This document shows positions 35,811-45,899 of a DNA stretch of 64,000 nucleotides, in pieces. The position numbers and the translations under genes are program-made. This DNA comes from Ochrobactrum sp. BTU1 (GTDB lineage: Bacteria; Pseudomonadota; Alphaproteobacteria; Rhizobiales; Rhizobiaceae). A model generated the notes under the pieces. That model ran no database searches, was not told where the DNA came from, and saw nothing but the letters and a program-made list of their open reading frames with translations. The DNA is taken from NCBI GenBank assembly GCA_018798825.1, contig CP076357.1, positions 496,001-560,000 of the forward strand, given 5' to 3'. Positions within the stretch are counted from its first letter, which is position 1. The number at the start of each line of letters is the position of its first letter.

Positions 35811-36068
35811 CTAGTCGTAGACCCCTCCACGTGAGGCAATCTTTTCAACGGCAATCACTTCGCCAGTTTCCTTAAATATTATCCTCCAATCACCAACTCG
35901 CATGCGCCTAAATACTTTCATGGTGCCTGCCATAACAATCACATTGTTTCCTAAGCTTGCAGGGTCTTCAGCGTACTGGTTAAGCTTGGACCGGATCAGC
36001 CTTGACGTGTTGGCTGGCATCTTTGATAAGGCCTGGATTGCTTCGCGGATATAGGTGATCTGCTTCAT
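35811..36068 (-). CDS. RelE/ParE-superfamily toxin
   Basis: An 85-residue protein with the RelE-type pattern: EAIQALSKMPANTSRLIRSK, then MKVFRRMRVGDWRIIFKETG and IAVEKIASRGGVYD. The GDWRI.F segment is the core strand pair of the fold. It is the first gene of a toxin-then-antitoxin operon with a dyad at the promoter. Confidence 0.82.
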   Translation of the reverse strand: MKQITYIREAIQALSKMPANTSRLIRSKLNQYAEDPASLGNNVIVMAGTMKVFRRMRVGDWRIIFKETGEVIAVEKIASRGGVYD

Positions 36069-36076
36069 AAGTCATT

Positions 36077-36093
36077 ATTAGCACTATGCTAAT
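36077..36093. promoter_or_regulatory. Probable RelE-Xre operator/promoter
   Basis: ATTAGC (36077-36082) and GCTAAT (36088-36093) form a dyad just upstream of the toxin start. A minus-strand TATAAT overlaps its distal end, as expected for an autoregulated promoter. Confidence 0.5.
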
Positions 36094-36186
36094 TATAGCG
36101 CAATAGTATTATTATCTATCAGCTAATATCTATCTTGCGGAGGCGTCGCTGCGTCTTGCATGTGCGGTCCTGATGAATGTACCAAT

Positions 36187-36213
36187 AAAAAAAGCCCCAC
36201 CGAAGCGGGGCCT
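36187..36213 (-). terminator. Intrinsic terminator at the end of the CDI array
   Basis: GCCCC (36194-36198) pairs with GGGGC (36207-36211). On the minus strand the stem is followed by TTTTTTTAT. It would stop transcripts coming from the orphan CDI cassettes before the RelE-Xre module. Confidence 0.75.
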
Positions 36214-36222
36214 TTACTATTT

Positions 36223-36474
36223 CTAAAACCAAGCGATCAGTTTCACAGTGTTTTCGTAGAGCGACACAACTCCGATAAGGATCGCCAGCACGCCCAAAAT
36301 CACCCATCTCATAAAGCGGCCAATGATGCGCATTGATCTGATCAGATCCGGCCCGTGTTTCATCAAGTCAATATCTTCCTCGCGAAGCTGAGAGACAAAC
36401 TCGCGGGTTTCTTCAGTAATTCGATCAGCTTGCCAGCAGTGGTAGCTTCCGGATCCATTGGCATCACCTTACCC
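36223..36474 (-). pseudogene. Small membrane protein, probably frameshifted, at the end of the CDI array
   Basis: An ATG at 36474 opens MPMDPEATTAGKLIE. A one-frame shift continues ITEETREFVSQLREEDIDLM, then KHGPDLIRSMRIIGRFMRW and a transmembrane stretch VILGVLAILIGVVSLY, ending at TAG 36223. A 46-residue version could start at the ATG at 36363. It directly follows a CdiA pre-toxin fragment, where an immunity gene would sit, but the sequence is more like a phage-type small membrane protein. Confidence 0.45.
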
Positions 36475-36477
36475 TCG

Positions 36478-36622
36478 GCTGTTGTCCGCGGCTGAGAGGT
36501 CTGGTCCGGCTGCTGTTGCTTGTTGCCTTCAGCATCCTTCGGCGTCAGGTCGATATTGGCCTGAATGTCGAAACCTTCATATTTCTTAGATCCTGAGAAA
36601 TCCTCATGGGTGAGCGTACCGG
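36478..36622 (-). pseudogene. Isolated CdiA pre-toxin fragment
   Basis: The minus strand reads TGTLTHEDFSGSKKYEGF, then DIQANIDLTPKDAEGNKQQQ and PDQTSQPRTTAEG, identical in type to the pre-toxin segment of cassettes B, E and I. Both ends are abrupt, so this is a recombination scrap with no toxin. Confidence 0.8.
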
Positions 36623-36657
36623 TAACGGGCGGATAAGATTTTGTTACGACACGGTTC

Positions 36658-37050
36658 TCAACTATTCACCTTTGATACCACCGGAACATCATAATCTATA
36701 ACATCAATGATGTCGTTTGACGTCATTACAATAAAATGCCTCAGATTTTCTTGTTCAATCACGCACTTCTCCGCATGTAACCACTTTAGATATTTTGAAT
36801 TGACGCATTCGACTATAAGGAAACCTATCAGTGAAAGGGACGCAATTTCTGAAACAAACCCAATCCGGTCACCTTCATCAGTATTCCTGTATGAAACAAC
36901 GCCACCATCCCAATACAAATTATAAAAATCTCCTTCATAATCCCGTACACTAATTGATAAGCCATCTACCCCATCGACAATAGTTTCACACTCGAAGCGC
37001 CCCTTCACTAATATTTCTTCAATTGGTAAAAATTTTTCCCTATATGCCAT
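36658..37050 (-). CDS. Putative CDI immunity protein B
   Basis: The start ATG at 37050 (MAYREKFLPIEEILVKG) overlaps the last codons of toxin B by 11 bp, the usual CdiA/CdiI coupling; longer upstream frames would lie inside the toxin. The 130 residues are mixed alpha/beta and acidic, with a hydrophobic patch near residues 75-90. I do not recognise the family; the role as cognate immunity is inferred from position and overlap. Confidence 0.6.
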   Translation of the reverse strand: MAYREKFLPIEEILVKGRFECETIVDGVDGLSISVRDYEGDFYNLYWDGGVVSYRNTDEGDRIGFVSEIASLSLIGFLIVECVNSKYLKWLHAEKCVIEQENLRHFIVMTSNDIIDVIDYDVPVVSKVNS

Positions 37051-38764
37051 AACGAACCTTAGTTTTCTTCTTCCCATTTTGAATTTCAAGAGTTGGACGA
37101 CCATCGGTGCTTTGGGGTCGAACAATAACGGTACTCCCATCTCCTAATGTTCCCACTTTAACGCCATTCGGATAATTTTTCACGTCCGACGGATTGAGAT
37201 CATTAAAGTCCTTCTCCGCTTCGGGCATTCCACCCGGTTTTTCCCATTGTGACGTCCGCCCCTTAGTTTCTTTTCCCGGTGACGCTCCGGGAACTGGCGG
37301 AGGATTATTCGACGAAGCGCTAATAACCACGCTCGGAACACCTGCATTAGTGAGCACATATCCCATGTCTTTCAGCTGGCTCGGCGTCATCGGCAGCGTG
37401 CCAATTGTACCACTTGTCAAGCGGACGGCACCGCCATCGCCATAATACTCAATGTCAAGTGATGCAGTAGTTCCATCGGGATAAGTAACCAGTATTGTGG
37501 CACCTTGGATATCCCCATGCTTAGCTTTGAGAACGACGCTGGTGCCATCATCGGCTTTAAATTGCTTGTTGATATCACCGCCCGTTTCGGTCGTGGATGC
37601 CAGAAGAAATGCACCAGCGAGCCCTGCGATTGTAGCTCCGGTTACACTAATCACTCCCCGTACGACACCGGTCAACCGGTCATAGTCAGCCAGACAGGTT
37701 CCCGCCTGCGTAGGTGAGAAATACTTGATCTGCCCATTTACCGGTATTGCACAACCCGTCTGTGCGTGTGCCGAGGGTACAATCCAGCTAAAGATACTGA
37801 AATCGACAGCACCATGTTGCTGGGCACATTGCGCCAAGGCAGCTCGAACATTCGGATCATCAAGAAACGGAAACATCTCTTTGGAAAGAGCAGCCTGTTC
37901 CGGTGTCCTCTTGCCATCCTTGACCATCTGATCAAGGGCATTACTGAAAGTTTCGGCCAACGTCTGACCTGCTTCCAACGCCGCTTTTACCGAAGTATCC
38001 GACAGATAATATTCGATCTCGACGTGTTTATCCTTGGTGATCTCATACGCCTTGTCGGGATCACGGTTGAGAGCGGCGAGGTCTTCGGTCTGGCCGCTCG
38101 CTTCCAGTTCAGCCTGCTTGTCCTTGTCACGAATAATGATCTCACCCGGTCCGACGGTGGCACGTACTTCCTGACGCGTGTCGTCAAGCTGATAAGTGCC
38201 TTCTGCCGTCGTTTTCGGCTGAGACGTCTGATCCGGCTGCTGCTGCTTGTTGCCTTCTGCATCCTTCGGTGTCAGGTCGATATTGGCCTGAATGTCGAAG
38301 CCTTCATATTTCTTCGAGCCGGAGAAGTCTTCATGGGTCAGCGTACCAGTATCGAGTGTCAGATCACCGCTTTCCGAGATGATCTTGCCTGCACCCAGAT
38401 GGGTGTTACCCTCAACGCGAACATCCATGTCACCCTTAGAGACAAGTCCGGACTGTTCGCTGATCCAGTTGGTTTCACCTGATCCTGTGCCATAGCCCGG
38501 CGAAACACCCGTGACCTTTGGCATTCCTCCGGTCAATGAACCGCTGACGCCAAACGAAGTCGACTTGTTCGAGCTTTCACCGGTGTCAGGAACCGAGATG
38601 ATGTTGAGATCACGCCCGACATTGGCGGTGATAGTCTCACCTTCGACGACAGCACCCTTCAGATTCGTGTCACGACCGGATTCAATATTGATGTTTACCT
38701 GAGCCGGTGACGTGGGTGTTAACCTGCGTCGTGCCTTCGCTGTTCGACTTGCCTGAACTGCCAT
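37040..38764 (-). CDS. Orphan CdiA C-terminal module B (pre-toxin plus toxin, 5' frameshifted)
   Basis: Residues up to ~22 are an out-of-frame reading of the repeat; true homology starts at INIESGRDTNLKGAVVEG (about 38697), where a 1-nt insertion separates it from the upstream backbone. Then come the type-alpha pre-toxin (DTGTLTHEDFSGSKKYEGF, VGPGEIIIRDKDKQ, IEYYLSDTS) and a unique C-terminus. The latter has FSIFSWIVPSAHAQTGC, a hydrophobic stretch with TGATIAGLAGAFLLAS, and an end domain NYPNGVKVGTLGDGSTVIVR to KVRYGI. The end domain resembles tails of other haemagglutinin-type toxins but I cannot name its activity. Confidence 0.65.
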   Translation of the reverse strand: MAVQASRTAKARRRLTPTSPAQVNINIESGRDTNLKGAVVEGETITANVGRDLNIISVPDTGESSNKSTSFGVSGSLTGGMPKVTGVSPGYGTGSGETNWISEQSGLVSKGDMDVRVEGNTHLGAGKIISESGDLTLDTGTLTHEDFSGSKKYEGFDIQANIDLTPKDAEGNKQQQPDQTSQPKTTAEGTYQLDDTRQEVRATVGPGEIIIRDKDKQAELEASGQTEDLAALNRDPDKAYEITKDKHVEIEYYLSDTSVKAALEAGQTLAETFSNALDQMVKDGKRTPEQAALSKEMFPFLDDPNVRAALAQCAQQHGAVDFSIFSWIVPSAHAQTGCAIPVNGQIKYFSPTQAGTCLADYDRLTGVVRGVISVTGATIAGLAGAFLLASTTETGGDINKQFKADDGTSVVLKAKHGDIQGATILVTYPDGTTASLDIEYYGDGGAVRLTSGTIGTLPMTPSQLKDMGYVLTNAGVPSVVISASSNNPPPVPGASPGKETKGRTSQWEKPGGMPEAEKDFNDLNPSDVKNYPNGVKVGTLGDGSTVIVRPQSTDGRPTLEIQNGKKKTKVRYGI

Positions 38765-40478
38765 TCACGCTTCCGTTGACGCCAAAACCCACTCCGTTCA
38801 ATGACACTCCGGCTGACACACCGACACTTGCACCAGCAGACTTGCTGGACGAGGATGAACTGTTGGTTGCCTGCGCACTTTCGAGATTGATATCGTTGCC
38901 GGCTTTCAGGCTGATATCGCCGGCACCACCAGAAAGCAGACCATTTTCGTCATAGCCCGCAACAATCTGTGCGCCATGGCTGTTGATGTCACCCGATTTG
39001 GCTTCAATGGAAACACTGTTGCCACCGCGAATGCCTGTAACGACCGGAACCGAGCTTGCTGCACTTTCCTTCGATTTCGAATATTCAAAACCGATGCCAA
39101 CCGACGCGGAGGCTATGTTGCCATAGTTGCCGTTGGCATCCGGCATCACCATAGATGAGAGATTGTTGATCGCATCATAAGCTTTAAGGCCAGCAAAGCC
39201 TGCATTGGCTGCGGAATACCCGTCTGACACATTGGCAACCTTGCCAGCCGCATCAGCAATACTTTTGGCCGAACTGACAAGACCGGTGGAAACTGTCGCG
39301 GTTATGCCCGCAAAGAGCTCCTCGTGCATATGCTCGTAATTGGTCTTGTCCTGAGCCGCGAGAAGATTGACATCGCGCTCCGCGGTAATGGCAATATCAT
39401 TTTCGGCTTCAACAAGTGCGGCTTGAAGGTTCGCATCGCGGCCCGCATTGATGATGACGTTGTTGCCAGCTTGTAGACTGGAGACAGCATTGGTCTCAGC
39501 ACCCTGCTTCGTTTCGTCTTTCGACGACCCAAATCCGATACCGATGGAAGCTGAACCATTGCCGGAACTCAGCTGAACACCAAAGCCTGAGCGCTTCTCT
39601 TTGTCTTCCGACGCATAGCTTTCCGCACCAGGAAGGATATTGACGTCACGGGCGGCATCGAGCGCAATGTCATTGCCGGCTTGCACATGGGAGCCGATAA
39701 TATTGACATCAGTCTCGCGGGCTTTGATCGAAACATCATTTCCCGCCGAAAGCGCAGAACCGACATTTGCGACAATGTTCTCGCTGCTGCTTTTCTCTTC
39801 CTTGCCCCAGATCGAGTAGAAGCCGTCGCCTGAGCCCGCACCAAGCCCGGACTTCTTGGATGAAGACGAGGCATCGTGGCGTTCCTGCGCACCTATGATC
39901 GAGACACTGTCACCTTCGATCGCGATATCGTCGCCAGCCGTGACCTTGGAACCTGCAATGACGACATTATCGCCAGCATTGAGGTTCACATTGCCAGAAG
40001 CACCAAGCTCGGATGCAACAGTCGTTTCATCGTAAGTATGGCTCTTGTCACTCTTCTTCGACAAAAGGCCTGATTTTGATTTGGATGCATCTGTTTCAAC
40101 GGTGTCTTTGCCGGATGCGATAATCAGATCGCCACCGGCATCGATATTGAGATCAGCCTTGTTATCTGCCGTTCCCGCCTGAATGTTCGAGGCAGAGATC
40201 GTTGTATCGTTGCCAGAGGTGATATCAACACCGTTACCACCGCTGATCGATGATCCAACAGCGGTCTCGGTGTCCGTGCGGCTATGGCTTTCCTTTTTGC
40301 TGAAGACGCCCTTTGAACTCGTATCAAGCTGAGAATAGCCGGTATCGCGGGCTTCAGCGATCGTGACATTGTCGGTTGCGCTGAGATCGACCTCGCCTTT
40401 GGCATCAATTTTCGAGCCAATAATATTGAGATCATGGGAATTGTCTGCATCCGTCTTGTCGCCGGCTGGAACACACAT
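38682..40478 (-). CDS. CdiA haemagglutinin-repeat backbone of cassette B (fragment)
   Basis: 598 residues of DLNI/DVNI-rich filamentous-haemagglutinin repeats (NDTTISASNIQAG, DGFYSIWGKEEKSSSENIVA, NAVSSLQAGNNVIINAGRDA). It has no signal peptide or TPS domain. The 5' end is cut at ~40473, where GCCGGCTG joins foreign sequence, so the Met at 40478 is not native. The 3' end runs out of frame at HVTGSG because of an extra T at ~38694. It is nearly identical to the same part of cassettes E and I. Confidence 0.75.
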   Translation of the reverse strand: MCVPAGDKTDADNSHDLNIIGSKIDAKGEVDLSATDNVTIAEARDTGYSQLDTSSKGVFSKKESHSRTDTETAVGSSISGGNGVDITSGNDTTISASNIQAGTADNKADLNIDAGGDLIIASGKDTVETDASKSKSGLLSKKSDKSHTYDETTVASELGASGNVNLNAGDNVVIAGSKVTAGDDIAIEGDSVSIIGAQERHDASSSSKKSGLGAGSGDGFYSIWGKEEKSSSENIVANVGSALSAGNDVSIKARETDVNIIGSHVQAGNDIALDAARDVNILPGAESYASEDKEKRSGFGVQLSSGNGSASIGIGFGSSKDETKQGAETNAVSSLQAGNNVIINAGRDANLQAALVEAENDIAITAERDVNLLAAQDKTNYEHMHEELFAGITATVSTGLVSSAKSIADAAGKVANVSDGYSAANAGFAGLKAYDAINNLSSMVMPDANGNYGNIASASVGIGFEYSKSKESAASSVPVVTGIRGGNSVSIEAKSGDINSHGAQIVAGYDENGLLSGGAGDISLKAGNDINLESAQATNSSSSSSKSAGASVGVSAGVSLNGVGFGVNGSVNGSSGKSNSEGTTQVNTHVTGSGKHQY

Positions 40479-40527
40479 AGGCGAGAGCAGCTATTATTGC
40501 TGCTAGTATGAACAGAAACCAAAGCAT
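40432..40527 (-). pseudogene. Small membrane protein truncated by the cassette B junction
   Basis: ATAGGAGCG precedes an ATG at 40527 that opens MLWFLFILAAIIAALAYVCS, a single transmembrane helix. The frame then enters the CdiA repeat out of phase and stops at 40432. Its native C-terminus was replaced when the cassette was joined here. Confidence 0.5.
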
Positions 40528-40536
40528 GCCACGCTC

Positions 40537-40731
40537 CTATGCCTGAACCCGTCCGCCACCTGGTGTTTTCCCCTTCATCCAAGGAATTGCGACCTCGGGC
40601 TCTTCAAGTATACCGCGCTTCTTGGCGAACCCTCGAATGGCGCTTTCTGCTGCTTCAATTGGTTTGATACAGTCGTGAGCATCGCAGCACGCTTTCCAAG
40701 CTATCTCATAAATCAGATCACGATCGTGCAC
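40537..40731 (-). CDS. Hypothetical protein, possibly a fragment
   Basis: 64 codons from a GTG (HDRDLIYEIAWKACCDAHD, AAESAIRGFAKKRGILEEP) to TAG, ending 9 bp before the small membrane protein start. No Shine-Dalgarno is clear and no ATG is in frame, so the 5' end may be missing. The amino-acid composition looks coding. Together with the next frame it appears to be leftover non-CDI sequence between cassettes. Confidence 0.4.
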   Translation of the reverse strand: MHDRDLIYEIAWKACCDAHDCIKPIEAAESAIRGFAKKRGILEEPEVAIPWMKGKTPGGGRVQA

Positions 40732-40925
40732 GGGGCGCTCATCCTAACCGGCTCAGTTCTGCGTGGAAACCAACACTTGCGCCTTGCATGCGCCCAGCAA
40801 TGGGCCACCCGAATGGGACCGCCGTCCTTTCGAGAAGGTTTGGTCAATCGATTGTAATTCTGATAGCCATCGACCTGCAGAATGAACACTGCGATTGAGT
40901 AGGTTTGTAAAAAGTGGTGCGCCCC

Positions 40926-41357
40926 TTACTCGGCATTTTCCAGTGCCGCCAGTATTGCAGCTCCCAACTCCTCATCGGAAGCCAAGGGGATCGCTGGCAT
41001 TTCAGCTAGTGGCGTATATCCGTGTTTAGGTCCGTCATTGCGATAAGGTGTCAGGATCGCTGAAACACCATCATCTGTCGTGATCCCAACAGACTTGGAC
41101 GAATTGACGAAGGTACCATACGATTTGACCCCCGCAAGATCGAGCATTGGCTTAAACAAATTTGGAAATGAAGATGGATGAGCGATTCCTTGCCGTGAAG
41201 CAGCCAAGCAGTCTTTAACCATCCGGCCGCCTTCCCTGATATTGCCTTTTTCAGTAGTTAGCACTGGGGCTGATAGCATCCAAATCCCTGCAGTCGTTTG
41301 AGAGCAAGCATGGAAATAGAGCCGGTTCTTGCGCTCGTAAATTGTCGCAGACTTCAT
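40926..41357 (-). CDS. Orphan CDI immunity-like protein C (resembles DUF1436 CdiI)
   Basis: A 143-residue protein starting MKSATIYERKNRLYFHACSQ, with SSKSVGITTDDGVSAILTPY and the C-terminal SDEELGAAILAALENAE, a pattern I associate with CdiI-type immunity proteins of the DUF1436 group. No toxin precedes it: the 160 bp upstream hold no CdiA sequence, and the next gene is a different immunity protein. An orphan immunity gene would protect against a toxin made by neighbours. Confidence 0.6.
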   Translation of the reverse strand: MKSATIYERKNRLYFHACSQTTAGIWMLSAPVLTTEKGNIREGGRMVKDCLAASRQGIAHPSSFPNLFKPMLDLAGVKSYGTFVNSSKSVGITTDDGVSAILTPYRNDGPKHGYTPLAEMPAIPLASDEELGAAILAALENAE

Positions 41358-41519
41358 TGATTTGAACTCTTTCGTGTTAGGGAAGCTGTATGATGTTGAT
41401 AGTTACACCACGCGACGCTCCGAGGCTGTCGCGACGTGCATCGCTCGTCGCGCCGAAGGCCTTAGATCGCAATAACACTTTGGGTATGATTGGCGATCAT
41501 CGGCTGCCGTATAGGTGTT

Positions 41520-42359
41520 TCACATCGGCACCGCCCAAGGTCGAAAGTCAAAACGCTCTTCTTTTTTAAGCAATACATGCTCGCAATATCGATCGATCGC
41601 CTCGGCAGGATCAGCCAAAACCATCATGTTTTCCACATCGGCATCTCGGATGTAATAGACAACGCCATCCTGGATATGGTTTTTTACGAACAGATGATCT
41701 CCATCGGTTCTTTTTTTCCCCGTAAAACTTCCCCAACTGTTTAGAAACATCATAAACTTTGTATAAGAGCTGTCTTTCCGATCAGGCTTAACGCCTGGTA
41801 TCATTTCTTCGATCAGCGGCAGAAGTTTCTTTTTAAGACGCAAGCCATTGAGATAGCCGTCAATTGATTCCCATGGACGATTAATCGGGAAAGGCAAAAT
41901 TTGAGTGAAAGGGCCGATCACAGGCTCATTAATAACGTTCAAGCCATCGAACCGGTGATAGTAAGCAAGTCTAATCGATTCCGGTAAACTAAAATAGCGA
42001 TCGATCGATGAATACTTCCGATTAGAGAAGCCGTCATCGTCTGGATTTGCTCCTAAGAATCGCCGATTAATTCCGATTATGTTCCCATTTACTTCTTGAA
42101 CAACGTGAGAAGTGTATCCAGCAAGTTCATTTTCACGTAAAATTAACGAGAACTCAGATCCATTCAGTAATTGTTTTGCTGTATGCGGCTGATGAACAGT
42201 TAATAGTTCATAAGCCCACTCTTTTCCATGATCCAAAAGAGAAATGGAATCACGAATTTTGCCTTGAAATATAAGCTCTTTAAATCCTACAGGTAAAGAG
42301 TTTCCTTTTTGAAAGACTTTACTTGGATAGTTACCTTGTGTAAAATCAGCAATATTCAT
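41520..42359 (-). CDS. Putative CDI immunity protein D
   Basis: 279 residues, the largest immunity candidate here. Its ATG overlaps the stop of toxin D (ATGA). It begins MNIADFTQGNYPSKVFQKGN and contains NIIGINRRFLGANPDDDGF and SIDRYFSLPESIRLAYYHRF; the C-terminal part is rich in aromatic and acidic residues. Its place directly after an HNH-type nuclease toxin implies that it neutralises that nuclease. Family not recognised. Confidence 0.6.
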   Translation of the reverse strand: MNIADFTQGNYPSKVFQKGNSLPVGFKELIFQGKIRDSISLLDHGKEWAYELLTVHQPHTAKQLLNGSEFSLILRENELAGYTSHVVQEVNGNIIGINRRFLGANPDDDGFSNRKYSSIDRYFSLPESIRLAYYHRFDGLNVINEPVIGPFTQILPFPINRPWESIDGYLNGLRLKKKLLPLIEEMIPGVKPDRKDSSYTKFMMFLNSWGSFTGKKRTDGDHLFVKNHIQDGVVYYIRDADVENMMVLADPAEAIDRYCEHVLLKKEERFDFRPWAVPM

Positions 42360-45300
42360 TTTCCATTTTCCTTCAACATACTACTGATCTTATCTTGGAA
42401 ATAATCATTAAGATTTTCTTGCTCCGATTTCAACCAATCTCGATATGCAGGATCAAGTGGTTGTCCTTTATATGTAGGCCATTCATTCGGTGTCCCCTCA
42501 ATTTTGCACCCTTTCGAACAGTTTATTGAGCCTTCCAATGGCTGGAAATTCCTTGGATCGTTCAATAATTCTCGTTGCTGCGATGGAGTGAGCATATCAA
42601 AATCTTGGAGGTTCTTAATTCCATTTTTCGGGAATATATGATCTTTATGGAAATTCACACCTGTCGGGATATCTTCTAGCTTACCGGTCAAAGGATTCAT
42701 CCATTTGACCGGCTTCCCTGCAATATCATAGAGTTCTGTTCGGTAGCCTGTTGGATAGAAACCTGCCTTCACTGCAGCAAGTTGCTCTTCAATAGTTCCA
42801 GTTGCTTTAGGTGTTCCTCTGGCGCGCGGTCCTCCGCCAACAATTGTAGCTGCGTAAATTGCATGCACAACAACCGGATTTCGCAAAGCGTCATTTATCT
42901 CTTTGGGCGATCCCGTGGCAATCTGCAATGAAAACGGATCTGTGAGTGCCTTTAACTGGTCTGGAGTAAAATTGTAGGTATCATTGGCATCAGCGTATTT
43001 TGCAGCGGCCAGAAATACAGTATTGCGTTCACCAAAATACAAAGCCTGAAAAGGGTTATCAGTTTGATCCGCCTTACCTGCGCGCGCCAACTCATAATAC
43101 TCCGCCGCTGCATAGCGCAACTCGGCTCTGGCTTGCTGACACTCGGCAGAGGTATCACCAATACATTGGTCCAGTTTGTCGTAACGAGCCTGCGATAATG
43201 TATTAAGTTCGTTGAGATGGGTGCAAGCTGCTGGGTCGCGTTCTTGAACACAACTGACCAATGTTCTGTCGAACTCTTCACGCTCGGCATGCTTAAGATA
43301 GTTATTTTGATAAGCATTTCCTGCGTATGCGGCACCAGTTCCGCCAGTTGCGGCACCCAGTCCCTGAAGGATCGACCCGGTGATAGACTTGACCATGAGG
43401 TCTGCCGCTGAACCTGTGAGCCCAGCATCCTTCACAAACTGTTCGACAAGCTTGTGAATTTCTGGTGCAAGTTTTGCCGACATTGCACCACCGAGCATAC
43501 CGGAGAGCATTCCATTAAAGTCGGTAACACCGCCGAGCAGCCCGCCCGCGATGGCGTGAAGGATGGCCGGACCCGTTCCGCCTTCCTTCCAGAATTCCAT
43601 CTCTTCTGTGTTGTTGTTCTTATGTGCCTCAGCAAATCGGTCTGAAGCATAATCACCGATCATCTTTGCGGCTTTGGCGGCCGCATCGTCGTAGAGCTGC
43701 TGCGTCTTCAGCTGCTCACTGAGGAGTTTCTGAAGATCAGGAATTCCGGGCAGCGACGTGTTAGTATCTGTCGTATCACGCCGCAGATCATCAACGTTCT
43801 GCTGCTGATTGGCAGGATCAGTGATGATGATCTCGCCTGGAGAGATTGCTGACAGCGCCTTTCCGGTTTCGCTTTCACCTTCCTTGATCGGCGGAGAGAC
43901 GAGCGGGCCGCTTGCACCGAAGCCACCGCCATGGGTGTCGGCTTTCCATTTGGAATGCGTGTCGAGATCTTCAAACTCGAGCGTTCCGGTTTCAAGACGA
44001 TTGTTTTCAGGATCGGCTTCGCTCGTGATGAGGCCACCGGTCAGCTTGGTGTTGCCGTCGACCTTTATGTCGAAGCCACCTTCGCCTGCATGAATGCCGG
44101 ATTGTTCGGAGACAATGGCCGCATCACCCTTGGCTGTCTGATAAGAGCCGGAGATGCCGCCGCTTGTCTGGCCCTGAGCGTTCGTTCCAACACCACCGCT
44201 CACATTGACCTGATTGGCCTTGGCCTTCGCGGTATCGAGTTGACTTTCAATGTTCAGATCGCCGCCAATATCAGCAATCACGGTCTCGCCGGAAACCGTC
44301 GCACCCCGCAGGTTTGTATCATTGCCGGAGTTGATATAGACAGTTCCGCTGCCCGTCACATGCGTGTTGATGTTGGTGAGAGTGGTATCGTTGCCTTTCC
44401 CCTGACCGTAGTTGAAGTTCACGCCAGGGTTCAGGAGATCAATAGAAACTCCGCCTGAGACATTCTTGCTGGAGTTCTCACTGGTTGCTTTGGCACTTTC
44501 CAGATTGATGTCATTGCCAGCAATCAGTGCAATATCACCACGCCCACCTGTCGGAAGCCCGTACTGATCATAACCGGCGCTCACCTGCGCACCGACCGCA
44601 TTGATATCGCGGCCTGCTTCGATGATCACTGTATCGCCAGCATTGATCGTGGTCACCACAGGTGTCGATGTCGATCCCTCGGCACTGTTCTTCGAATATT
44701 GAAAGCCGACACTGAGCGATCCGGAAAGTAGCTGACCGCCAGGATTCCAGTTATTCGTCTCGTTTGCGCCACTCAGGACGTCATAGACATATTTGCCGTT
44801 AATCCCAGCAATAGTCGCCATCGCAATGGAATTGGCTGTGCTACCGTCACCGACCCTTTTTCCAGCTTCGTAGGCATTGCCGACGGCTGCTGCTGCCTGC
44901 GATGATACTGTTGCGGTAACACCGACAAACAGTTCCTGATGCATAAATTCATAATTTGTCTTGTCTTGCGCCGAGAGCAGATTAACGTCCCGCTCAGCGA
45001 TAATGTCGACAGTAGAGCCAGCAACAACCTGAGCCGCCTGAAGATTGGCATCACGGCCCGCCGTGATGATCACATCCCGGCCTGCATTCAGGCTCGAAAC
45101 CGCATTGGTTTCTGCGCCTTCGCTGGCTTCTGTCTTTGCTGAACCAAAGCCAATCCCGATCGAAGCTGAACCGTTGCCGGAACTCAGCTGAACACCAAAG
45201 CCTGAGCGCTTCTCTTTGTCTTCCGACGCATAGCTTTCCGCGCCAGGAAGGATATTGACGTCACGCGCCGCATCGCGCGCGATATCGTTTCCGGCTTCAA

Positions 45301-45410
45301 CTTTCGACCCGATAATATTGACATCTGTCTCGCGGGCTTTGATGGAAACATCATTTCCAGCAGAAAGCTCAGAGCCAACATTTGCGACGATGTTCTCGCT
45401 GCTGCTTTTT
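42356..45410 (-). CDS. Orphan CdiA-CT module D with HNH-type nuclease toxin
   Basis: The CdiA frame is open from a junction near 45410, without a plausible start; the first possible start (GTG) is at 45073. It has the type-beta backbone (SLNAGRDVIITAGRDANLQ, ELFVGVTATVSSQAAAAV) and pre-toxin (LPGIPDLQKLLSEQLKTQQL, HAIAGGLLGGVTDFNGMLSG, GLTGSAADLM). The C-terminal ~130 residues hold NFHKDHIFPKNGIKNLQDF, then DPRNFQPLEGSINCSKGCK, an HNH/EndoVII-like nuclease with the DH and Asn positions visible. The immunity gene overlaps its stop. Confidence 0.72.
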
Positions 45411-45485
45411 TGGCAGCTGCTGCGTCCTCAGCTGCTCGCGGAGAATTCCGATGATCGGGAATGTCGGGTAACGAGATATTGTTAC

Positions 45486-45899
45486 TTATTTAATATTATT
45501 GTAGAAATAATCCAACTCATCACGATCTCCCTCTAATATACCTAAATAATGATGATAAGATTCCAATAATCTAGAATATCCCATAAGCATCACAACGCCA
45601 AACGAGTACTTTAGATACTTATATTCATCCCTATCATCGATGATTTTCAAATTCCATTTTTTTATTTGATCTTCAGGCTGCATTTCGAAAATATACTGCG
45701 GAATCCACAATGGTCTTCCATCGTCTGGAGAGATAAGCGCATCTACGCGATCATGTATGATCATCAGTCCGTAGACATTATAAATATCTCCGACCTGAAT
45801 ACCTCCATATTCGGTCTCATCAAGTTCATGTAAATATCTTTTATCATTAGGTATGGACTTCCCAGTAGTTCGAATTATCTGAAGGTGCATGGCTCTCAC
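45486..45899 (-). CDS. Putative CDI immunity protein E
   Basis: 137 residues (or 134 from the second Met at 45890). The start overlaps the stop of toxin E. Sequence features: YLHELDETEYGGIQVGDIYN, ALISPDDGRPLWIPQYIFEM, and a helical acidic end GDRDELDYFYNNIK. Acidic composition suits binding to a basic toxin. Family not recognised; role from position. Confidence 0.6.
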   Translation of the reverse strand: MRAMHLQIIRTTGKSIPNDKRYLHELDETEYGGIQVGDIYNVYGLMIIHDRVDALISPDDGRPLWIPQYIFEMQPEDQIKKWNLKIIDDRDEYKYLKYSFGVVMLMGYSRLLESYHHYLGILEGDRDELDYFYNNIK

